Origin: an uncultured Pseudomonadota bacterium
GTDB taxonomy: Bacteria > SAR324 > NAC60-12
NCBI GenBank assembly: GCA_913056375.1
Contig: CAJXNF010000187.1
Location: forward strand, 1-6,071
Direction of reading: 5' to 3'
Length of the DNA stretch: 6,071 nucleotides
Of this stretch, positions 1 through 6,071 are shown in pieces (position 1 is the first letter of the stretch; the number at the start of each line of letters is the position of its first letter). Position numbers and translations under genes: made by a program. The notes under the pieces are model-generated. The model made no database searches, was not told where the DNA came from, and saw nothing but the letters and a program-made list of their open reading frames with translations.

Positions 1-1
1 G

Positions 2-1138
2 GTTTCTGCGCTTGCTCCATTAGTTCGCCCTATCACAGAAGACCTCTCGATGAGTTATGCGGCAATGGGGAGTGTGCTCGGAGCCTGGCAGCTCATTTAC
101 ATTGGCACTGCTCTACCGTGTGGTGCGCTGATTGATCGCTTTGGTCTGCGGCGCTCACTACTGATGGCTTCACTACTGATGGGGGCCTCTGCGCTGTTAC
201 GTTCACAGGCTGAAGACTATACGATGCTGCTGGTCGCAGTAGCCCTGTTTGGCTTGGGGGGTCCACTGATCTCAATTGGTGCTCCAAAGCTGATCAGCCT
301 CTGGTTTGAGGGTCCACAAAAAGGACTGGCGATGGGTCTGTATGTAACAGGGCCGGCATTGGGTTCCATTGCTGCCCTCTCGCTGACGAATTCCGTTGCC
401 ATGCCCTTCTTTGAGAACCAGTGGCGCAGCGTACTGTTCAGTTACGGAGTGATCGTGCTGCTGTCTGGAGTTGTCTGGTGGGTGATTAATCTGGAACCGG
501 GAAGTCGGCAACTGGAGCAGGACAGTCTAAGAGAAGCTCGACCAGCCCAGTGGGGTCTATTTCTGCAGTTAAGTCAAATTCGTGCGGTGCAGTATGTTTT
601 ACTGATCAGCATCGGCATTTTTCTTTATAACCACGGTTTGAGTAACTGGCTGCACGAGATCCTGATGACCCGCGGTCTGAGTTCAGAGAAAGCCGGAATC
701 TGGGCTTCCCTGCCCACAATGATTGGTGTACTGGGGGCGCTGCTGATTCCTCGCAAGGCAACACCGCCCTATCGGGTTCGCATTCTGGCTGCTTTGTTTC
801 TACTGGCGGGCTCAGCCTCGCTTTGCTTTCAGTCTTCGACAGAGTGGATCCTGCTGCTGGGGCTCGTCCTCAAGGGCATCACACAGGGATCAATGATGAC
901 GATCCTGTTGCTGGTACTGATGGAAATTCCAGAGGTGGGTGCGAAGAACTCTGGCTCAGCAGGAGGGATGTTTTTTGCCGCAGCAGAAATCGGTGGGGTC
1001 CTCGGTCCACTAGGGCTCGGAGTCTTGTCGGAGTGGACCGGGAACTTTCAGGGAGCGCTGGGAGGATTGACCTTCGTCTGTCTTGTGATGATTCTCCTGC
1101 TTAGCCTGCTTCGGCGTTCCGATGAACGCGCTACTTGA
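2..1138 (+). CDS. MFS transporter (CynX/NimT-like), 5'-truncated by window edge
   Basis: This is an inner-membrane secondary transporter of the major facilitator superfamily. The frame is open from base 2, and the residues before the first ATG (base 50) read as normal MFS sequence (APLVRPITEDLS, the end of helix 1 and the following loop). That ATG is therefore internal, and roughly 20-40 N-terminal residues lie outside the window. About 378 residues are visible. MFS motif A, between helices 2 and 3, is at bases 122-154 (GALIDRFGLRR). Many hydrophobic helices follow, with a charged central loop (bases about 490-560) dividing the two six-helix halves. The GLGGPLISIGAPKLISLWF stretch and later GLAMG resemble the cyanate/nitroimidazole-type CynX/NimT group, but the substrate cannot be assigned. 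The gene is intact at its 3' end and converges on the small minus-strand gene, with 12 bases between the stops. Family assignment is strong; subfamily is tentative. Confidence 0.92.
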   Translation, partial: VSALAPLVRPITEDLSMSYAAMGSVLGAWQLIYIGTALPCGALIDRFGLRRSLLMASLLMGASALLRSQAEDYTMLLVAVALFGLGGPLISIGAPKLISLWFEGPQKGLAMGLYVTGPALGSIAALSLTNSVAMPFFENQWRSVLFSYGVIVLLSGVVWWVINLEPGSRQLEQDSLREARPAQWGLFLQLSQIRAVQYVLLISIGIFLYNHGLSNWLHEILMTRGLSSEKAGIWASLPTMIGVLGALLIPRKATPPYRVRILAALFLLAGSASLCFQSSTEWILLLGLVLKGITQGSMMTILLLVLMEIPEVGAKNSGSAGGMFFAAAEIGGVLGPLGLGVLSEWTGNFQGALGGLTFVCLVMILLLSLLRRSDERAT

Positions 1139-1150
1139 CTCTATGAGGAA

Positions 1151-1570
1151 TCAACGCATCTCCACGATTTTCAGTCCAATCTCTGCCAGTTGCTGAATGG
1201 GATCGTCGCTATAGGTCATTGCCTGTTCGAGAGCAAATACGGCAATGTAAGCATCATCTTTCTCGGGCACATCCAGCAGGGGTGAAGCACGACCTGAATT
1301 GATCTGTTCTCGTAGTTGATAAAGCGTCCGGAAGTAATTCAACTGTAGAAACTCTTCGATGAAACGCCGAGTGACTTCCTGATTCTCTAGGTACACCACG
1401 AGGGTTGCTGTACTACTGTCAAAACTTTGCCGAGTCCGTCCCTCTATCAGGGCAATGAGCTCCTGGCGTGAAAAATTTGGAACCGAGTTGGAAGCCATCC
1501 AGACTTCTTGTGCCTCAACCGAACCCAGCATAAGCAGCCAGGCTCCCAGCAGGGCCATCAGCTTTTGCAT
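1151..1570 (-). CDS. Small secreted PstS-like (phosphate ABC substrate-binding-like) protein
   Basis: This 139-residue protein is predicted to be periplasmic. Residues 1-20 form a Sec signal peptide (Lys3, a hydrophobic core, and VEA before a likely cut after Ala20). The mature part of about 119 residues resembles the short, single-lobe PstS-like proteins annotated as phosphate ABC transporter substrate-binding protein. I place it there from remembered family patterns: a beta strand followed by xxN (27-29), a helix leading to IEGRTRQSF (42-50, compare I[FY]xGKxxxF), RRF (68-70, compare ARDEF), SGRASP (92-97, compare TGKGTPP) and AMTYSD (117-122, compare AIGYVD). A full PstS is about 300 residues, so this would be half a binding protein, and no permease or ATPase gene is adjacent. 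The start is the ATG at 1570. Its GAG ribosome-binding core overlaps the TGA stop of the porin gene (TGAGAATCTATG), suggesting translational coupling. The ligand is unproven. Confidence 0.68.
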   Translation of the reverse strand: MQKLMALLGAWLLMLGSVEAQEVWMASNSVPNFSRQELIALIEGRTRQSFDSSTATLVVYLENQEVTRRFIEEFLQLNYFRTLYQLREQINSGRASPLLDVPEKDDAYIAVFALEQAMTYSDDPIQQLAEIGLKIVEMR

Positions 1571-1576
1571 AGATTC

Positions 1577-2869
1577 TCAGAATTCATAGGTCACCGAAAT
1601 TGCCTGGGCTTGCCAGTTCTCCCCCATCTCTTTACGCCACTCTGAGGATTCGGAAGTTTTTTTGTTTTGCGAGTAGCGCAGGCCGAAGTGGCCGGTCTTG
1701 TCATGGAATTCATACTTCAGAGTCCAATCGTAGTGGGGCTTGTACTTGAAACCCCCAAAGCGATGAGTACCCCCAAATCTTTGCTCATTGTTTTCCTCAA
1801 CAGACCAATCCCCGTAGCCAACATGAGTAGTGAGTTGCTCCATGTGTAGGGCCAGCACGGCAGAACGGTTTGTGTCCAGCCGCTTGCGAAGACCTGACTC
1901 AGCTGCCTTCGTGACACACTGCATGAAGGAATAGTAGTCTTGCTGTGTACCCTCTGTCTTGTAGTACAACCGTGACTGCTCCAAGGTCAGCTGCCATCCT
2001 TCCAACCACAACTCCAAGCCATCGTAGTCAATCACATAGGGCCGAGTGAATTCACCTGTCGGAGGTGGACCGCAGGTCAACTTTTCAATTAAAACTTTTT
2101 GTTGGGTAGCATCCAGCATACTCCAAGTAAATAATCCGATTTGTTGCTCTGCGAGTTTCTCGTAGTATGAATAAGGAATCTGAATAAAATGAGTGGGTTC
2201 GTGGTGATCCTTGCGAATCCGGAGCATCTCCCAGAGTTCCAACTCCACCGAGGCGAATTGGTTTTCCTGGCGATCTAGTCTCATATCCAATTCGGTCAGG
2301 GTGGTCAGATAATCTTCCTGAGGCTCTGGATCATGGCGAACAATACGACCCAGTTCAAACTGGGCCTGAAAGCTTGAACTTCTGGGTGTGTAAAAGTAAG
2401 TCATCCAGCCATCACCTCGATCGAAGATGGCTGCAATCTGTCCCCAATAGATCTGCATCGGCTGGGCATGATGAATACCAAGCCGATCCGCAGGATTCAG
2501 GCGCTGCATGTTGTAAAAACCATAGGGCAGTTGCAGCCGCCCAAAGCGAGTACCGACGATGCTCTCACCAAGGTAAGTGTTTGCATCCAGCAGCAAGAAC
2601 TCAAATTCGCTGTCTGGGCCGTCATTGAGGTAAGGCTGGTAGGCATAAAGGGCTCGGAAGGCAAGCCACGGCTGCATGACCCAATCCAGGCGCAGCGCAG
2701 CTTCCCAGCCGTCATCCTCCTGCTGGGGTAGACGCAAGGGCTCAGGATCCGTCTGCATCCAAGCCTTGGAGACCCAGCCACTCCATTGTAGTTTGGCGAA
2801 TGGCGATGCCGCTTCATCAGCCCAGAGCACACAAGGCCAAAGCAGCAAACACCAAAAGATTTTTCTCAT
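1577..2869 (-). CDS. Outer-membrane beta-barrel porin-like protein
   Basis: This 430-residue protein is predicted to sit in the outer membrane. A signal peptide occupies residues 1-17 (MRK, a Leu/Trp-rich core, VLWA before DEA). The mature protein alternates polar and aromatic residues as beta-barrel strands do and ends in VTYEF; a C-terminal Phe is the usual BAM recognition signal. GRLQLPYGFYN (110-120) matches a G[RK]xxxPxG[LF]YN pattern I associate with marine-type porins. Residues about 222-266 are not strand-like and look like a helical insertion. There are two cysteines in the predicted mature chain, Cys266 and Cys318. The start is the ATG at 2869, preceded by CCTGAGAAAATC. A GTG at 2896 extends the frame by nine residues, but it has no ribosome-binding site and would put charged residues ahead of the signal peptide. 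It is first gene of an operon with the PstS-like gene. It probably acts as a diffusion channel; selectivity for phosphate is inferred only from its neighbour. Confidence 0.8.
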   Translation of the reverse strand: MRKIFWCLLLWPCVLWADEAASPFAKLQWSGWVSKAWMQTDPEPLRLPQQEDDGWEAALRLDWVMQPWLAFRALYAYQPYLNDGPDSEFEFLLLDANTYLGESIVGTRFGRLQLPYGFYNMQRLNPADRLGIHHAQPMQIYWGQIAAIFDRGDGWMTYFYTPRSSSFQAQFELGRIVRHDPEPQEDYLTTLTELDMRLDRQENQFASVELELWEMLRIRKDHHEPTHFIQIPYSYYEKLAEQQIGLFTWSMLDATQQKVLIEKLTCGPPPTGEFTRPYVIDYDGLELWLEGWQLTLEQSRLYYKTEGTQQDYYSFMQCVTKAAESGLRKRLDTNRSAVLALHMEQLTTHVGYGDWSVEENNEQRFGGTHRFGGFKYKPHYDWTLKYEFHDKTGHFGLRYSQNKKTSESSEWRKEMGENWQAQAISVTYEF

Positions 2870-2901
2870 GATTTTCTCAGGATTGTTGTCGAACACTGCA
2901 A

Positions 2902-2927
2902 ACTATACTAAAGTATTTAAGTGTCAA
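2902..2927 (-). promoter_or_regulatory. Candidate sigma-70 promoter for the porin/PstS-like operon
   Basis: On the minus strand a perfect TTGACA (2927-2922) is followed by TATAGT (2907-2902), five of six matches to TATAAT, but with a spacer of only 14 bases. A 16-base spacer would use the poorer TAGTTT (2905-2900). Initiation near base 2895 would leave a leader of about 26 bases before the ATG at 2869, which also argues against the GTG at 2896 as start. The short spacer, with a palindrome inside it, suggests a promoter that needs an activator or is repressed. Confidence 0.4.
2905..2916. promoter_or_regulatory. Short palindrome, possible operator
   Basis: ATACT-AA-AGTAT is a perfect 5-bp inverted repeat with a 2-base centre. 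It overlaps the -10 element and spacer of the candidate porin promoter and lies in the only divergent control region of the window. Its position suits a regulator site, but a repeat this short in AT-rich DNA can occur by chance. Confidence 0.25.
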
Positions 2928-2938
2928 TTTATTGTAAT
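2921..2938 (+). promoter_or_regulatory. Weak Pho-box-like direct repeat
   Basis: GTGTCAA-TTTA-TTGTAAT has the layout of a Pho box: two 7-base half-sites separated by 4 AT bases. Against the enterobacterial half-site CTGTCAT each repeat matches at five of seven positions. It is oriented toward the kinase gene. A CCTAAT hexamer at 2950-2955 follows after 11 bases, close to where a PhoB-dependent -10 would sit. It also covers the TTGACA of the opposite-strand promoter. This is suggestive only because a PstS-like gene is adjacent; the match is imperfect. Confidence 0.25.
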
Positions 2939-2972
2939 TATTCTGAGTTCCTAATCCTGACTGACGAATTCG

Positions 2973-4667
2973 ATGTCCAGGTTTCTTGAAAAACTTCATC
3001 GCCAACCGCTGAATCGACAGCTCAGCTTGTCGATCTGGATACTCTTCATTGGCACTGGAATGTTGTTTGGATTCGGCCTCTACCACTACATGGAGGACAT
3101 CACTGAGAAGAATTTTCAACAGAACCTTCAGCAGGATCGACTACTTGCCCAGATTTTCCTACAGAACCAACTCAACGAATTTACTGATGAAACACAGGGC
3201 ATCGTCAACACCTACAATTTCCTGCTGGAAGTCACGGCCGAAGATCCAGACCGTAACCGCTCTGTCTTGAAGGCGATGTTTGCAAAGCTGAAGGAATCTC
3301 CAGGATTTCTTTGGTTCTTCGATAATACTTGTCAACTCCGGACTTCCTACAGCAGTGCCGGAGAGTTCCCAGCACTACCCAATCTTTGTGAAGAGGCTGG
3401 AACACTGCTAAAGTCCAGCGAAGATTCTCGACAAGCTTTCCTGCTTGCCCACCACATCCTGCAGGACCGAAAGGGTCTGCCTTATGGCCAATTACTGATC
3501 GCCAAAAAGCTCGATCTGCAGGAGTGGGAGCAGCCATCACAGGTGCTTCATGTCTCTGCTGATCTCGTACGCCTCACCATGAAGCCGTTGACAACAAATG
3601 CTTTGGACGGTTTCCGAATTCACAGCCTACCTGTACCCACCACCCGTGATTTCTATCTGAACCTCTTTTATGACAACAAGCGACTTGAAGCAACCGCCAT
3701 CAACACCACTGCGGTTGCCATGCTTGTCTTTCTGATGATGGGGCTGATTCTTTATCTTGGCGTGCGGCTGGTGCTTGAGAAGACCATCACGGGGCCAACC
3801 AACCAATTATTGGGAGATGTGCGGGCATTTGTGGAAAACGATCATCAGGTTCCTCTTCGTAAGCAACAATCCCAGGAATTGGATCAACTCTACCAGGCGA
3901 TTCATGAGATGACCGTTTCCATCCAGGAATCTCGTAAGCGGCAACTTGATCAGTTGGAGGAACGACTGCAGATGCGTTCCAAGCTGGAGATTGCGGACGC
4001 ATTGGGTCATATCAGCCATGAAATCAATCGCTACCTTGGTGCGATCCGTATCTCTGCAGAGTTTTTGCGACTACTTCCTGACCAGGACCCTAAACCTCAA
4101 CTACTGCAGATTGAAGCTTCCGTCGACAAGTGTGCAGCAACCCTGAGAGAGGTGATGCAGGCCTGCCGCTCCGGTCAACTGGGATCCTTCAACCTCAGGA
4201 AATTATTGGAAGAGCAGCTTCCTCTTTATCAGTCCCAGGAGCAGATTCCACTGAGGCTGGATTACTTCACAAACGTAGAAGAGATCTATTTCTCTCGCAG
4301 CCTGATCAGCAGTTTTCTGGAAAACTGCGTCCAAAATGCAGCAGATTCCATTCGTCAGGCTCAGCCCGCTTCCCCATCCATCCGCATCGAAGTTGGAGAA
4401 TACTTCCAACAGGATCGTCCTTTCCTGCGTGTCAGTGTCTATGACAATGGAACTGGTATTCCAGTAGATACGATGGACCAGCTCGGCAAGCAGTCCGTCA
4501 CCTCGCTCAAAGCAAGCGGAAACGGCTTTGGTCTCTATTCCCTGAGCAACCTGCTGGAACGGCATGGAGCAGTGCTGCACTTCACTAATCTGCAAGAGGG
4601 AGGTGCGATGATTCGTCTGGTCTTCCCGCTGGATTTAACCCCAATTGATCCAAATCTGCGCAACTAA
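2973..4667 (+). CDS. Membrane sensor histidine kinase with HAMP and atypical H-box
   Basis: This 564-residue inner-membrane two-component sensor kinase has the following order: TM1 (about 17-39); a periplasmic domain of about 205 residues with Cys120 and Cys139, possibly Cache-like but not recognised with confidence; TM2 (about 247-268); a HAMP segment (about 269-325, with Pro275); a charged helical linker; a dimerisation/H-box; and HATPase_c. The likely phospho-acceptor is His349 in GHISHEINRYLGAI (His346 is close by). The ATP-binding motifs are complete: N-box NCVQNAAD (451-458, key Asn455), G1 DNGTGI (491-496) and G2 GNGFGL (516-521). It ends without a receiver domain, and no response regulator gene is in the window. 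The ATG at 2973 follows an in-frame TGA at 2958; the upstream ribosome-binding site is poor. It is transcribed away from the porin operon through a shared 103-base region. The HATPase resembles the NtrB/AtoS/DctB-like group. The kinase call is strong; its ligand and partner are unknown. Confidence 0.92.
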   Translation: MSRFLEKLHRQPLNRQLSLSIWILFIGTGMLFGFGLYHYMEDITEKNFQQNLQQDRLLAQIFLQNQLNEFTDETQGIVNTYNFLLEVTAEDPDRNRSVLKAMFAKLKESPGFLWFFDNTCQLRTSYSSAGEFPALPNLCEEAGTLLKSSEDSRQAFLLAHHILQDRKGLPYGQLLIAKKLDLQEWEQPSQVLHVSADLVRLTMKPLTTNALDGFRIHSLPVPTTRDFYLNLFYDNKRLEATAINTTAVAMLVFLMMGLILYLGVRLVLEKTITGPTNQLLGDVRAFVENDHQVPLRKQQSQELDQLYQAIHEMTVSIQESRKRQLDQLEERLQMRSKLEIADALGHISHEINRYLGAIRISAEFLRLLPDQDPKPQLLQIEASVDKCAATLREVMQACRSGQLGSFNLRKLLEEQLPLYQSQEQIPLRLDYFTNVEEIYFSRSLISSFLENCVQNAADSIRQAQPASPSIRIEVGEYFQQDRPFLRVSVYDNGTGIPVDTMDQLGKQSVTSLKASGNGFGLYSLSNLLERHGAVLHFTNLQEGGAMIRLVFPLDLTPIDPNLRN

Positions 4668-4682
4668 GGATCACGCCAGTAT

Positions 4683-4743
4683 TTCTCAAAGAAGAATCGT
4701 GCGAAATTACTAGAAAATGGGAAGGGGGAACTTCTCAAAGAAG
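4683..4743. repeat. 12-bp direct repeat pair
   Basis: TTCTCAAAGAAG occurs at 4683-4694 and again at 4732-4743, 49 bases apart, between the convergent kinase and pmbA genes. A partial third copy, CTTCTCAA, lies at 4773-4780 and overlaps the pmbA stop codon. The second copy forms the left arm and loop of the inverted repeat at 4727-4755. The pattern may be a local duplication of terminator sequence. Confidence 0.55.
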
Positions 4744-4755
4744 CAGAGAAGTTCC
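4727..4755 (-). terminator. Perfect 10-bp inverted repeat, probable terminator of pmbA
   Basis: GGAACTTCTC (4727-4736) pairs exactly with GAGAAGTTCC (4746-4755) across a 9-base loop. On the minus strand it begins 21 bases after the pmbA stop and is followed by a pyrimidine-rich tract (CCCTTCCCATTTTC), so it fits pmbA better than the kinase. In the plus direction the hairpin is followed by ATGCGAGGAG with no T run. The T tract is weak even on the better strand, so termination may be inefficient or factor-assisted. Confidence 0.42.
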
Positions 4756-4776
4756 ATGCGAGGAGTAGGGGGCTTC

Positions 4777-6071
4777 TCAACCAGAAATGGCGAGTCCATC
4801 CAGTAGCATTGGTGGTACGAAGACCTTGCTGAGGTAAGGCTGGTAGCAGTTGCCCAAGCCTTGAATTTGGCCGAGTAGATCAAAGAAATTTCCGGCAATC
4901 GTGATACTATCCACGGGTTGCACTCTCTCTCCCTTTTCCAGCAGGAAGCCCTGCACACCAATAGAAATATCACCACTGATAGAGTTGCAGCCAGCTGCTC
5001 CTTCCAAGCTGGTCACCAATAAAGCTCGCTCAGGCTGTTGGCAGAGTTCTTCCAGAGAGTAACTCCCTTTCTCCATCACCAAATTGTGTGAACCCGTTCC
5101 AATACCGCTATTGTAGCTACGCCGCGCATGACCAGTGGACGTGCGCTGTTCCTTACTTGCTGATTCCACGTGGTAGAGAAAGTTTTCAAAAACTCCCTGG
5201 TTCACGAGTGAGAGCTTCTGAGTCAACACTCCCTCCGAATCGAGGTGAGAGGAACCACGCGCTCCAGGAATATGTGGATCATCATACAAGGTGACGTTCT
5301 CTCCAGCGATTTTCTCTCCAAGGCGTCCTGCCAATCGAGAGGTTCCCTTCTGTGCAGCATCTGCATGAAAGGCTCGAAAGAACATCCCCAGCAATTGAGG
5401 AGCACAGTACTCATCCAGAATCACTGGCATCTTGCAGTTCTGAATGCTCTTGGCTCCCAACAGAGAAGTTCCCTCCTTCACCGCCTTTGGGCCAATGGCC
5501 GCTGCCTCTGCACGGTTCCAGTCTCGCATCTGCCAAAACCAGAAACCTGTTTTGCGGGACTCTCCTTCCTGCAATAAGGCCCCGCAGTAGGTTGTTGCGC
5601 TGTTGGCTCGTTGTCGATAGTGCGTTCCCTTGGAGGTTCCAAGAATCCACTCACCCGATTCGCGGGACACACCCAGATAGGGCAGCGTGACCACTCGTTG
5701 GTCCGTTTGCTTTGCAGTAGCTTCGATCTCCAAACCTACCTCAGCCAACTCTTCAAAGCTCAGTTGCTCCAACTCCGGATTGTAAAGCTGAAGAGTCTCT
5801 GCAGAAGGAACATCCTTAACAGGATCCGGCAAACTCACCTCCAACTGATCCTGTAGTTCTGCATTTTCCAGAGCCTCATCCAGTACACGGCGCAGCGCTG
5901 ATGCTTCCAAACGCTCGGTATAGGCTAGCCCTGTTCGCCCATCGAGCAAGACTCGCACACCCAGGCCCAAGCTCGTCGATTGGTCGCCCTTCTCCACCTT
6001 TGCATCACGGATCTTCAAGCCCAGTGATTCTCCACGCTCCACGAGTACATCGACTTCTGCCAATCCACTTT
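4777..6071 (-). CDS. pmbA: TldE/PmbA-family protein, N-terminus cut by window edge
   Basis: This is a cytoplasmic member of the TldD/PmbA (TldE) peptidase family. In well-studied bacteria TldD and TldE form a heteromeric protease that matures microcin B17 and helps degrade CcdA. About 430 residues are visible. The frame stays open to the window end. The TTG at 6063 is internal, because SGLAEVDVLVERGESLGLKI aligns with the family's first strand (GADEAEV...RGESL), which normally follows a short helix; about 10-25 residues are missing. Supporting features are GLGVRV and GRTGLAYT near the N-terminus, GTSRLAGRLGEKI in the middle, and the C-terminal domain with SGDISIGVQGFLLEKGE, TIAGNFFDLL and terminal LLDGLAISG. 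Where TldD carries its zinc motif HExxxH, this protein has LDEYCAPQLLGMFFRAFHA, so it is the non-metal TldE type. A tldD partner is not in the window. It converges on the kinase gene. Confidence 0.93.
   Translation of the reverse strand, partial: SGLAEVDVLVERGESLGLKIRDAKVEKGDQSTSLGLGVRVLLDGRTGLAYTERLEASALRRVLDEALENAELQDQLEVSLPDPVKDVPSAETLQLYNPELEQLSFEELAEVGLEIEATAKQTDQRVVTLPYLGVSRESGEWILGTSKGTHYRQRANSATTYCGALLQEGESRKTGFWFWQMRDWNRAEAAAIGPKAVKEGTSLLGAKSIQNCKMPVILDEYCAPQLLGMFFRAFHADAAQKGTSRLAGRLGEKIAGENVTLYDDPHIPGARGSSHLDSEGVLTQKLSLVNQGVFENFLYHVESASKEQRTSTGHARRSYNSGIGTGSHNLVMEKGSYSLEELCQQPERALLVTSLEGAAGCNSISGDISIGVQGFLLEKGERVQPVDSITIAGNFFDLLGQIQGLGNCYQPYLSKVFVPPMLLDGLAISG

Noticed and set aside
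50..52. ATG at base 50 as the start of the MFS gene
   Set aside because: The frame is open upstream and encodes APLVRPITEDLS, typical of the end of MFS helix 1; a start at 50 would delete that helix.
1114..1129. Hairpin GCGTTC-CGAT-GAACGC as a bidirectional terminator of the convergent MFS and PstS-like genes
   Set aside because: It is a perfect 6-bp stem with a 4-base loop, but it lies inside the MFS coding end and has no T tract on either strand. It may contribute to termination but cannot be called one.
2374..2731. Overlapping plus-strand open frames opposite the porin gene
   Set aside because: They have no ribosome-binding sites or recognisable domains and lie antisense to a gene with a convincing signal peptide and barrel C-terminus; they are frame shadows.
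2870..2896. GTG start that would extend the porin by nine residues
   Set aside because: No ribosome-binding site precedes it, it sits almost at the predicted transcription start, and the added charged residues would precede a normal signal peptide starting at the ATG at 2869.
4203..4595. 130-residue minus-strand open frame within the kinase HATPase region
   Set aside because: It is antisense to the conserved N, G1 and G2 boxes, and its translation has no family-like features.
4958..5856. Several open frames on both strands across the pmbA coding region
   Set aside because: All overlap well-conserved TldE sequence and show no independent start signals or domains.
6061..6063. TTG as the true start of pmbA
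   Set aside because: The frame continues to the window edge (codons for Ser-Gly precede it) and the family normally has a short N-terminal helix before this strand, so the start is outside the window.

Overview
The window looks like chromosomal DNA of a Gram-negative bacterium, most plausibly of a proteobacterial type. It encodes an outer-membrane beta-barrel protein with a terminal phenylalanine, two proteins with Sec signal peptides, a membrane histidine kinase and a TldE/PmbA protein. Base composition is roughly balanced and looks similar across the genes, and coding density is high. I see no insertion sequence, phage gene, tRNA, rRNA or CRISPR array. I cannot name the genus from sequence alone.

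Layout. (1) Bases 2-1138, plus strand: the 3' part of a major facilitator superfamily transporter whose start lies before the window. (2) Bases 1151-2869, minus strand: a tight two-gene operon, with an outer-membrane porin-like protein first and then, 6 bases after its stop, a small secreted protein resembling a single lobe of a PstS-like phosphate-binding protein. The small gene converges on the MFS gene with only 12 bases between the stops. (3) Bases 2870-2972: an AT-rich divergent control region with a TTGACA promoter element, a short palindrome and a weak Pho-box-like direct repeat. (4) Bases 2973-4667, plus strand: a membrane-bound sensor histidine kinase with a periplasmic domain of about 205 residues, a HAMP segment, a non-canonical H-box and a complete HATPase domain, but no receiver domain. 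(5) Bases 4668-4776: a convergent intergenic region with a perfect 10-bp inverted repeat and a 12-bp direct repeat. (6) Bases 4777-6071, minus strand: pmbA/tldE, with its N-terminus cut by the window edge.

How the genes may work together. The porin, PstS-like protein and kinase share one divergent control region and occupy the outer membrane, periplasm and inner membrane. The simplest reading is an uptake-and-sensing module. A solute, perhaps phosphate or another oxyanion, would cross the porin, be bound by the small periplasmic protein, and be reported directly or indirectly to the kinase. The gene order and domains are visible; the ligand and the physical link are inference. No response regulator lies in the window. 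The MFS transporter and TldE appear to be unrelated neighbours.
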